Below are positions 24,014 through 33,812 of a stretch of DNA of 37,962 nt, piece after piece. The number at the start of each line of letters is the position of its first letter. Within the stretch, counting starts at the first letter, position 1. A program made the translations under genes and the position numbers. The stretch comes from Hypsibius dujardini (lineage: Eukaryota > Tardigrada > Eutardigrada > Parachela > Hypsibiidae). The DNA is taken from the NCBI GenBank assembly GCA_001579985.1, contig LRSR01002073.1, forward strand, positions 1 to 37,962, given 5' to 3'. The notes below the pieces were generated by a model that had not been told where the DNA came from, searched no databases, and saw only the letters and a list, made by a program, of their open reading frames with translations.

Positions 24014-24062
24014 TACCGTATGCTCGCGATCTCAAAGCACAATTTGGCAACACACGCTGTCC
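24014..24062. mobile_element. Partial TIR element end (MITE family, one end only)
   Basis: TACCGTATGCTCGCGATCTC closely matches the ends of the elements at 13052 and 28639. No matching inverse end was found downstream. The next bases (ACACACGCTGTCCCTACAG) include GTCCC but do not form a proper terminus, so the right boundary is uncertain. Confidence 0.5.
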
Positions 24063-24144
24063 CTACAGCAAAGGAGTAAATCAACGGTGACGCAAAAAAT
24101 GGCACTCATCACAATTAAACGTGGAATAGTGGAATAAAAATAAT

Positions 24145-25254
24145 TTAACGAAATAGTCTCCCAAAAATTAACGGTTCATTCAGTGTCATCTTCATTATTG
24201 TCGCCTGAACTCGACTCACCACTGGCATCTTGAGACAAAAAAGCGTTCCGATGCGTCGCCAAACAGTCAAGATAAAACAACTGGCGTACGAGAGGAATTC
24301 GGTTAAGCACCGACCTAAACCGCCCAAAAAAGCGTTGGTCTGCTCAATCAGCTGGGTGTTTTGTTTCTTCAAATCCGGATGAAGGCGTTTGATGTGGTCG
24401 GGGTTGTAAATTGTTTGACACTTCTTTCGTTTATGGTTCCTCAGATGAAACACATCTATCTTCAGAAGCTTTTTCAAAAGTTCGTTGCTATGCGTTGGAA
24501 GAGGAAGCGGTATATTTGCTGCCATAATCCGTTTAAGATTACACATGTTGTCGAACACGATAATCTGCTTATGCCACTCCTCCGGCGGAATCTTCTCTTG
24601 CTGTACTCAGTGGTGAAATGTAGTGACAGTCAATAGCAACACTTGGGTGGAAGACTCCGACTAAGATGAACAGGTAAAAAAATGCTTCAGAACCTAAATT
24701 GGTATTTCTGCAATTGAACTAACTGGACAATAAATCGTACGTGTATAGGGGACGATTGAGTTCATCTGTCCGCAGATTGATCAGGATACCACGAGTCCGT
24801 GGGAATTTCAGTGGGAGTGTTAGTCGAATATGTGCAGCTTCGGTTGCTTTAAAAGGAACATGAAAATGTCCGGTGACATTTGATCTGTAATGATTTCTCA
24901 CCTGAACAGGATCACCTATTTTTTCTTGTTGGTTGTTTGAAGCAGATGCGCCTGTTTGCTGTGAAAATCGCAATACATAGATCTCGGTATTGGCTTGTTA
25001 GGACAGACTGGAGGAAGATTTGCATTCGGCATGCCGATCACAACGTACTACAGAGAATCAAATAATTAGAGGAAGCAGCAATTCATAGGAGCTTTAAACT
25101 GAACAAAAACATTTGTGCTAAATACTCTTATTACCTGAACGGGTGCGGCGCAATATGATGCATTTACGCTATGTAGGTCATCTAGTATGTGAAATTTGTC
25201 CCACATATACTCCTTGCACGTCTGGGTTTGCTTATGCGGGTAGCTACTCTGCAT
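24145..25254 (-). pseudogene. KDZ-type (Kyakuja-Dileera-Zisupton) transposase remnant
   Basis: The best part is 24620-24145 on the minus strand. It has VFDNMCNLKRI, then DVFHLRNHKRKKC, then YNPDHIKRLHPDLKK and NTQLIEQTNAFLGGLGR. This follows the order of the C-terminal KDZ block: a D-N-x-C segment, then D-x-F-H-x-x-N-H, C-x-x-x-x-N-P and N-T-x-x-x-E-Q-T. Upstream pieces in other frames (about 24690-24610 with VFHPSVAIDCHYISP, and 24973-24719 with PLYTYDLLSS) could belong to the same protein, joined by introns or broken by frameshifts. There is no clear continuous gene. It would be a cut-and-paste transposase, now probably dead. Assignment is by motif pattern only. Confidence 0.55.
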
Positions 25255-26778
25255 TCGAAGTTACTGAAAGTGAGGAAGGATCTCATTGAAGCTGTTATAA
25301 GTGGTGAATAAATAAATAATTAAATGAATAAATCAATGAATAAATAAATAATACGCACATAATATCTAGCACCAAAGGAATGTATTGCATAGGGATGACT
25401 AGCCCAAATCATTTATTACATAGATTACCTATATTTCTCATATGTAAGTTTAAGATTAATTCTTTAAAACATTTAAAAAAATTGAAACAATTTCCGTACA
25501 TTTAGACAGAAATAGTAACTAAAAGTCTGCCTATTATAACTATTGTTCTTGGTATTATATTGTAGCCCGTTGCGAAAGGGAAATTTTGTGACTAAGCTGG
25601 CTAGCGCAGTTTACCCCATAATTAAGTCAATTCTAATCATTTTCCTTAGTTTTGACTAATCGTCAGTTGAAACTAAACAAAAAAGCCAAGCCTAGCTCTA
25701 GCTCTCATAGTTTAACTCATTTCGTTGTAGACTCGTTGTGAATTATCTTAAAATAGCCTATGTATGACTGATGTTCCTGCCTCATGCCTTATTTCAGCTT
25801 GTCAGGAATGAGCCTAATCCGAATAGGCCTAAATTGCGATACTAGTAACATCTCTGTCGAAAGATCAGTTTTGACTAAGGAAAATTTAGAGAAACCCACG
25901 TGCCCAAGCCAAGCAAAAAATATTTTGACATTTTTCAACGGCTTAAAGAACATATCGAAATCTCCTGATAAAAAGCGGCCATCTTTTTCCCCGAAATTTC
26001 TATTTACGCTTTCGCCATTTCAACACTGACGACCTATAAAAGGTAAGGATTAGTGACGTTTTCTCCCGCGTTGATATCCTGCGGAAAGAAAGACATTAAC
26101 ATAATTTGAAAAAGATTTACAATTTTACACTTTTTCACAGGATCCACATTGAAAGAACGCCGTCCACTCTTGCCCACCCGCTGCGATAACATTGCGGTTT
26201 CTTTTTTTTCCAGTAAGCCATGTATTAAGCTTATGATGGACCCTTTTTCCGTTTGGTAGTTTCCTATTCTGGAAGTGACATTACAAAATTCATTCTTTCC
26301 CCGGGGGCAAGTTTTTTGTTTAGTTTCTACTGCTTGATTTCACGCTAGGAAACAGTTGAGCAGCATCACATAAACTATGGCTGTGTTTACAATACGCTAG
26401 TTTATGCATGACAAAGTAAAGGTAATTTTGCTTAGATCAAACTCATCATTAGTCCCAACAAAGGCAGTTTCGAGCAACGAAAATTCACTTTGGAGACCAG
26501 CCGTAGTTAGCCTAAACTACTTTATCCCAATGTAGGAGTAACCGTTGATTGATGCTATCTAAGTTTGGCCCAGCCAACAAAGGTAAAATTAGGTAGCGCT
26601 GAGTATTCCTCTATGTGAATATAACATGGACTGATCATCAGCGCTAAGCTTGTCAGAACTCGACTAAGTCTCTCTAAATTGCTCAGTTTAGCTTAGCGCT
26701 GAGGTACATCTTTTGCGTCGGGAAGGACATGCGTATATCCACTATCGATGCAGTAGGTTGAAAATGCCAAACTTACTT

Positions 26779-26926
26779 TACTGTATTTTCGCGTTAGACA
26801 GGGACAGTCGTACTGGAGTGGAGCGTGTGCACGGCTGTGTGCACCGTATACATAGCACAAGCCCGCGTGGCCGAATAAACGTTCCACAGCTCGTACGCTG
26901 TCCCTGTCTAACGCGAAAGTACAGTA
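26779..26926. mobile_element. TA-flanked TIR element (MITE 2), 148 bases
   Basis: Near-perfect terminal inverted repeats of about 30 bases start TACTGTATTTTCGCGTTAGA on the left and TACTGTACTTTCGCGTTAGA on the reverse complement of the right, then CAGGGACAG. It is non-coding and flanked by TA. The inner TIR end AGGGACAG is shared with the elements at 13052 and 28639. Confidence 0.85.
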
Positions 26927-27519
26927 ATGTGAAGTTCAGGCTGCTCCAGTATAGACATGATGATTTCTGAGGGTCAGCGAATCTTTAGCTTGTCGTTACG
27001 ACACTTATCAAATCAGACAACCAGTCGGCCTAGCTCCAATGTCCACAATACGATCTATTATGCAGTCAGTGAAGGCTTTCGATGGTGCAGCAAACCATTT
27101 TTATGCTAGGCAGACAGTTGAACAAGCGCAGACATTCGTCAGTGATTCTGGGAGCTTCGAGATAATTGGCTGCCCGCTGTGACTCGGAACACGTCGTCCG
27201 CCGTCCGCCGTCTCTCCCAGGGGAAAATAAAAGGCAATCTGAGCAACCAGCAACGGTCCACTCGCACTAACCAGGCAACATGTCAGCCTCGAGTTCTGCG
27301 TAAAAAACTCAGTTAATTCCTTAACAAGAAAGAAAACAAGTTTCTAACTTCCCTTCCCTTTTGTCTCCAAAATGTAACGAAGGAACACGCTTTGTTTTGT
27401 ATGACATGTCGGCAGCTTCAGACATTGGCACTCACTTAAAATTGTCGATGTCCGCTAACTGTCATTTCATCCCGGAAGTCGTCTTGAATTTCTTGAGGTT
27501 GATAAGTACGTAGATCTTA

Positions 27520-27785
27520 TCCATGTACCTTATAGCGTTATTTCATTATTCCAAGTTGAAGCAGGTATGGCTGGTCAACCTTAACCGTGTCCAATATGGA
27601 GTTCATCCTATTGTAGGGACAGCGTGTGGGTGATCAAGGGCCTTAATCATGTAACCTATGAAGTTTATTCCATTATTCCATAGTTGTGGCAGGTGGGTGT
27701 GGGTGGTCTTGAGTCTTAATCACGTACCCTTTGGCGTATATTCCATTATTTCACACCTATTGAAGGCGAGTGTGGGTACCTATAT
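27520..27785. repeat. Degenerate minisatellite, about four units of 65-72 bases
   Basis: Units begin near 27523, 27590, 27649 and 27721. They share a pattern of ATGTACCT-like start, TTATTCCATTATTCCA-like core and GGTGGGTGTGGGTGGTC-like tail. Units are strongly diverged. Confidence 0.55.
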
Positions 27786-28139
27786 TACTGTTGTACCGTT
27801 ATTCTTGTGCTAAAACTAGTCGCTGAAAACTTGTATAGGCTTGTGCTAGAACTAGTCATAAGGTTTAAAGCATCACTGCCTTACTACAATTATACTTCAT
27901 TGCATATAGAATCGTAACTCCACCATCCCAGGGAAATTTTCATAAGATTTCAAGCATTGCCGTATTGAGGATCATATTTTAACAGAGTCCTTAATACGAC
28001 AAATCTGTTTAATGTACGACGAAAACCAGTATATCACGCCATTTGTCTCAAAAACATTTATCATGGGAAGTTACATGTTTCAAAAACGCAAAATTCTGGC
28101 GCGCCAGTTGTCCCACCATCCTCCACAAAAATAAATAAA

Positions 28140-28434
28140 GCTCGCGTAACCAAGCGTTTCACCTACTTCGTTTACTAACCCCATTTAACATTAAACACTT
28201 CAACAATATTTACATGACCTGGCAATCACACATGGACTAAATCTAGACTCACTGTAAAAACCTATTACTGCAAAAACATTCGCACTCATGTTACATTTTG
28301 CAACCCCTGGTTTGCTTAAGATACCGCCACAAAAACTGCTCAGAGCTCTGCAGTTTCTCTTCCACACTAGGGTAGTGATGAAATAGTGGGCAATCCACTA
28401 GATGACGCTTCGCGCCAACCTAACCTACTGGAAC
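28140..28434. mobile_element. Insertion of about 295 bases in duplication copy 2, flanked by AAATAAATAAA
   Basis: Copy 1 has a single AAATAAATAAA at the matching place (17941), while copy 2 has it on both sides (28129-28139 and 28435-28445). This fits a target-site duplication. The body has no open frame or obvious inverted ends, so a SINE or LINE 3' end is possible. About 14 bases of copy 1 left flank are missing in copy 2, so the event was not perfectly clean. Confidence 0.5.
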
Positions 28435-28638
28435 AAATAAATAAACAACTCATCGAAATTCGAAATCGCACTGAAGATTAACGTCCCAAAATCGCGCACG
28501 TGATGCTTTTGAAATTGTTTGCCGAGCGATTTTCAAACGTCTTGCGGCTGGATGTCTGTGCACAATCAATGTTTCTAAGTCTGCGTTCGTTTTGAGAACC
28601 TGTTTTTCAGTTTTTCCCCCAAATATCTGACGTACAAT

Positions 28639-28799
28639 TACCGTACCGTCGCGATCTAAAGGGACAGCTAAGCGCCACCTCAGTACAGCATATACACACA
28701 CACGCACCCACACACACCGGTCTAGATGTACGGCGCAAAGCGGGCGGAATGCACGCCCTAGGGCACTCCATTGTCCCTTGAGATCGCGACGGCACGGTA
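28639..28799. mobile_element. TA-flanked TIR element (MITE 3), 161 bases
   Basis: The left end reads TACCGTACCGTCGCGATCT and the right end, reverse-complemented, TACCGTGCCGTCGCGATCT, each followed by AAGGGACA. It lies inside sequence present in duplication copy 2 but not copy 1. The interior includes a short CA-rich tract and no gene. Confidence 0.85.
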
Positions 28800-29226
28800 C
28801 AAATCTATTTTCTGGATGTCTTTACTTTTTTTTGTTTATCTGCAATTGATTTGGATGAGTTGAATTTGGCTCTTGCAGTTCAAAAGGAGCAAACAGGAGA
28901 CTTCCAACGCATCAGATTTTTGCGGTTTTGAAATGACAGTAAAAATAAATATTGGTTGATCAACAAAGAAATTTTTAATGAAATTTCAGGTTGGAGTTTT
29001 TAGGGAAAAGGACCGGAAAGAGTATTCTACTTTCGGATGTACTTATTAGTTTTATATACTTGTCGTTGAAATTCAGCCCGTACGGTTTATACTACATTGT
29101 TTGATTTCTTGCAAAATAGTGAGATTACAAGCATAAGACGTGAAATAAGGAACAGTATACGGCAACAGCAGTGTAGTCGTGTGTCTCATCTCACGCCTCT
29201 CTCATCAAATTGTCAGAAGGTGCAGA

Positions 29227-32200
29227 TCATGTCGAGGTGCCTTTTCCGTGTTGGCCTGACCCAACGGTGCTCGTGACGAATGCTTGTGATCGACGATTTA
29301 ATGTGTCCACTTGACGTCTGCGGCCGCGTAGGTTGTTCAGCAGATCTCTCACACCCGCCTGGTAATCAGAGCTCAGTGCCAAAAATATAAACTGCAAATT
29401 CCGAATATCATCAACTCAACATCACGAAAACGTACGTGCCGAATCACGGTTAACGATCGCTCATTAAGCTAACTTACAGGGCTGACTACGTAGCCCCACA
29501 TGGGCATTGTTTTGACGAGCCATAACTGTATCAGCATCGGATAGCGCCTCAGCAACCACGGAGAGGACGATAGAAGAATCGGTGGCGGGAGAAAGCACAT
29601 ACAATGCCACAAATATGAAGCAATCAACATTTTAGCCAGTCGAATTTGTCGTGCTTTAACCGCTGCAATCCGTCTCTCAGCCTGTTCGTTTTGCATGGGC
29701 GAACGTTGTCTCTTCTGCACCTTTCTAATAATCCATCGTCCACATAAGGAGAGGTAGCTCAGGCCAATCGACGCAAGGGGGACATAGGATCCGAGAGTGA
29801 ACCAGGCCATGCCGTAACCATCGGGTCTGGGTGCCGGCGTGCAAGCCCGGAATGGAACTGTCGTTTGGATTAAAGCACCGCCTATTCCGAAGTAGACTGG
29901 GAGTGTCACACCCAGCCCCATGACCCAGGGGAGGACAATCATGAAGATTAGTCCTGTAGTGAGGACAGGGACTTGTTTAGATTTTTTTCACAAACAGTTT
30001 GAATGGAACCAAGACATATATACGCGCATGTCATGGATACGTACGAAAATGAGCCAACCAGAGTAACTTAAAAAATTATGTAGCAAATAATGTCACATAT
30101 TCTGGAACTTTTATTATTCGAGACATTTGATTCAGTAAATTTATATACAGCTCCAGACTTTCGGATATTTGAAATATATTCTTTACATCTAGTGTAATTT
30201 ATAATCCGTCTTAGGTTCTGTAACTTTCTAACGGGGGGTAGGGGACATTTTTATTTTTGTTAAACAACTCTTTTTTCACCAGCAAGGCGGACAAAATCAT
30301 AACTGTCCACTCAAAGTCAAATCGTGAAACATTAATTTTTTTATCCAATACAGCCTTCCCCCTCAACAAATTCGTTCCGCCACTGAATGCCGTCATTGTT
30401 AGGCTAAACACGTTCGTAATGCCGACATGCGCAATAGAGACCAAAAATCAGCTTTTTCAGATACAGTTTAATATTTCAAGCATCAAGACCCCACGTGCCG
30501 CGAGGTCTTGGAGGCAGCGTCGGATTGATGGGGGGCACCATGGTACCGTGCCCCTGAATTTCGTTCGTGCCAGGAGCACCAGAATTTTTCTTACATGTCC
30601 GAGGTCACAAAAATTTTTTTTTGCCATACCCTAGTACACATGAAAAAACTAAGTACAAAAAGTCAAATTTTCACACAAATTATACGCCATTCCGCACATA
30701 ATTTGTGAGATCGTTCTTAGGGCGTGTGACCACTCTTTTTATCCGTCTAAATTTATGTGGAGCGATATGTGTGAGCGTTCAAAATTTATACGCCTTATTC
30801 ATTCTTATTCGAAACCCGAGCAGACTATACGTTTTAAGAAATATATGACAGAATAAAAGTCTGTGCAGTGTGCCCAGGGTTTGGCATCTTGTGGGACGCA
30901 GTGGTGGAATTTCTAATTATTTTAAAACACGGCGAAATATGTGTCCAAAAATAGTTCTGAAACAGTTTTAGCATTTTCGCGAATAATTGCGAAACTTATG
31001 CTTTCACGTTTCACGGCTGTGGGAAGACTGGAACAATATTCAGGCGCTATTATACCTTGGTTTTTCAAGCGTCAGTAGTTAAAGGTTCAAGGAATTCGAT
31101 GTTTAGCCCATCTGAACGAAACTTTTGAAAACAGTTCTGGGAATTGTTTTCAGACAAACACAGGTAGTAGTTTCATAAGTCGTATGAAAGAAGTCTGCAG
31201 GAAGATCAAGGCATTGACTAGAACTTTTCTGCCCATCCAGCCCTACAAAGTTAGTAAGGCATGAGCATATTCGTATGGTCTTACAAAGTATGTATAAAAT
31301 ACACCTTACGAATTACATAGGATTTCTCTAAAGATATTTGTCAGACACTATTTCTCCTGCCTAATATTTTTAAAGGCTGAAAACTGTACTGTACACACGG
31401 ATTAAAATAAATGCGATTGTACATAATATGTACGGCGTACGTTTTTAGGTGGCCGTACATAATATGCATGATATAAGCCGCTGTTTCTACGTACAAATTT
31501 AAGGTGACAATTCGTCCTTAATGTGTACGGAAAAAAGACTTTTCGTACGCCAGATGTTTACTAAGGATGGGCACTTTTTTAGAAAGCGTTTCACACTTTT
31601 CAGAAGAACGGTGTTCTGGGTGCACTTTTTTGAGGCTGTGTCCTCCCCCCCCCCAACTCCAGATCTCAACCCGATGCTGATTGGAGGCATAATGTTTAGA
31701 CCTACGGGGAAGCGTGGGAACCTCTGGAGACACTGGAGCTCAGGTCCCCATGGCCCAAAAACCTCAATGGATTTTTAGGTTTCATCCCGCCCCCAAGCAG
31801 TAAGAGGTTCTCACGGTTCTTTGATGCAGACCCCCAGGGGTCAAAGAAAATCAGGGACTGCGAGGGAGCCTCAGATGTCGGCTGCTCGGACCCCCGAGTC
31901 CAGATCCCGACAAACTTTTAAATAGGAGCAGCACTAAAAAGTTTTTTTCCCAACAAATAACGCTCCCCTTTTTGCGTGTTTGTTCCTACAAATAAATGGA
32001 AAACATAAACGAACCGCTACCTGGAGTGGTCGTGATCTTTTTATAGAAGAACTAACTGGACAGCCTTTTTCCCCACAAATAACGTGCCCCTTTTTACGTG
32101 CTTGTTCCTACAAGTAAATGGAAAACATAAACGAACCGCTACCTGGAGTGGTCGTGATCTTTTTGTAGAGGAAGGGCAGGGCGATAGCAAAGAGTCGGTT

Positions 32201-32563
32201 GATGGCCAACACGAGGTTGGCCCAGTTTTCGGCGTATATCGCGGACATGTGAAAGTACAGAAAAGCGTGGCAGTCGATGTCGACTTGCGTTCCCCGCATG
32301 CCGCGGTAGGTCATGGTCATGGAAAGAGGGTAAGTGATGCCGCAAATGATAAGGTCGAACAGCATGAGGTGCATAATGAGAATGTTCGAGCCGGAATGCA
32401 GACGCCGACGACGGAACGACGTGACCAAGAGAACCAACAGGAGAGAACTGCCGCAAATGCTGCCGAACATTGTGAAACCGTACCATGCGTCGGCTGAAAG
32501 GCGGGACGGTTGACTGATTGATTGATTACGTGTGCTGTTGAAGGGATCACTCAAGTTAGACAT
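29227..32563 (-). CDS. Class A (rhodopsin-like) GPCR, paralogue 2
   Basis: Second intact copy of the receptor at 18173-20562. Exons on the minus strand are 32563-32143, 29953-29478 and 29391-29227, with exactly the same lengths (421, 476 and 165 bases), giving 353 residues. By eye about 34 residues differ, spread over all regions, with no stop or frameshift. The same unusual motifs are kept: Asp in TM2, NRL in place of DRY, SSDYQ in place of NPxxY. The short second intron is 86 bases in both copies. The first intron is longer here (2.19 kb against 1.24 kb), from insertions and a 122-base tandem duplication next to the exon 1 donor. Two intact copies suggest both are under constraint, but expression is unknown. 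Confidence 0.85.
31922..32165. repeat. 122-base tandem duplication spanning the exon 1 splice donor of GPCR 2
   Basis: Sequence around 32109-32165, including the last coding bases of exon 1 and the donor GTAGCG on the minus strand, is repeated at about 31987-32043. GPCR 1 has a single copy. The second donor would extend exon 1 by 122 bases and shift the frame. Confidence 0.75.
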
Positions 32564-33221
32564 GATTGAGCTATATGATTTTGGTCAGTGATAGTTCCAG
32601 CTGCTTTTATCCCATTTGTTAACAAAACAGTCTCGTGTCTAAAATTCAATACTTTTCTAGCATTCAGATCACGTTTCAATGAAAATTCAGTCCAGAATCA
32701 AACGGATTTCGTGCCTAATCCGGGTCTTGTGACAGCAAACGTCAGTGGCGAGGTTTCAGCGGATGATTTGACGGTTAAATGCTTCAAAACGGATGTGTGA
32801 TTGTTTTAATCCGAGTGGATGCACGTCCGCATGATCGGATCGTTGGTGCTCGGTCGTTCCTAAAATTAGCCTGTAATTATGACATGCAGATAATCTCTTC
32901 TGATGCAAGTTTTCGAAGAAACGTTGGCTGGCAATCCTTTTCGGTGCGGATGGTCCAATGGTTCTCCAAAAATTATTAAAATTTGTACGTGTGTTTTTAT
33001 AATCGCAATGACGTCTTACTGCGAGTGTAAATCCGTCTTATAATTAGCAAAGAAAAAAAAGGTATGCTGATGTGTGGTTATAATCCAGGCAACCCTAAGA
33101 GACTGTTACGGCCAAAGTGACCTCATGTCATGCGGACTATGATTTGCGTTTTATTGAATCAGTACTAGTACAGCTGTGCTGCGCTGAATTCGGTAATGAA
33201 TCTCTCGTTGATTGCTCGTGA
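32564..33221. other. 5' flank of GPCR 2 and junction with the Ngaro-like element
   Basis: Up to 33172 this matches the 5' flank of GPCR 1 (20563-21169) and should carry the receptor promoter. No separate gene is seen. Confidence 0.5.
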
Positions 33222-33812
33222 ATTACCCGACCTCACACCTTTGTGTATGCTCGGGCCTTGATGACGGAAAAATATAAGTCCAGTTCGATAATCCATCCAC
33301 TTGATCCTGATATCCACGAATTCTTTCTGGGCTGCCTTGAGCTCGTGAAAGAACTCTCCCTGTCTCCCAAGCACTCTGCCACTCTCGCAGAGTTCCTTGA
33401 CTACGTGCACTTTCTTACAGTCCAACAGCGGGACTATAAAGGGCGTGCTCTCCTTGAGTTCGACGACGCCTTCCAAAAATTTGCCGAATTTCATCGCTGC
33501 GCGCTGAACGATGACCGCGCCCGCACTCAATTGGGTCGCCAGCACTTTGTCTCCCGGAACCAACTGCCGGACTACAATAACCGCGGTTCGAACTTCAACC
33601 GCTCATTTGACCGCAACCGCCTTGGAGAAAACACTGAGATCTACCCGAACGGGAAACGACGCGGCACTTGCAACTTGTGGAACCGCGGAAAAGCCTGCAG
33701 CGCTCCACCCGGAACCGATTGCCCGTACCTTCACAAGTGCGGAAACTACATCTGCCGGGGAAGCCACAAACGCGTCGACTGCCCCATGGGCCAAAGTAAC
33801 ACAAACAACTAA
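33222..33812 (+). pseudogene. Gag-like protein of the Ngaro-like element (5'-truncated)
   Basis: The frame is open from 33222 to TAA at 33810-33812, and the first ATG is at 33261. It includes ARALMTEKYKSSSIIHPLDP and, at the C-terminus, a Cys/His cluster (CNLWNRGKACSAPPGTDCPY, then LHKCGNYICRGSHKRVDCPMG) typical of the nucleic-acid-binding region in Ngaro/DIRS gag proteins. The pol region follows in the same frame directly after the stop, so the stop could be a gag-pol boundary or a mutation. Confidence 0.65.

Larger units (their letters stand above)
25255..27895. other. Intergenic between KDZ remnant and duplication copy 2
   Basis: AT-rich, with no gene recognised. It holds the TIR element at 26779-26926 and a degenerate minisatellite at 27520-27785. 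Confidence 0.5.
27896..33172. repeat. Segmental duplication, copy 2 (contains GPCR 2)
   Basis: Direct-orientation duplicate of 17698-21169, enlarged to 5.3 kb by insertions near 28140-28434, 28470-29040 and 30530-31690 and by a 122-base tandem duplication near 31922-32165. The right end of similarity (ACTAGTACA, 33164-33172) abuts the Ngaro-like element. Confidence 0.88.

Noticed and set aside
27600-27625. GTAGGGACAGCGTGTG shared with 24042-24059, as a possible further TIR element
   Set aside because: No partner terminus or TA border was found; it may be chance or a very old remnant.
33165-33563. Minus-strand open frame over the gag region
   Set aside because: It is a mirror of the gag-like frame; the plus strand has the Cys/His cluster and continues into reverse transcriptase.
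33580-33605. Palindromic GGTTCGAAC inside gag, resembling a tRNA T-loop
   Set aside because: It lies within coding sequence and lacks the rest of a tRNA.
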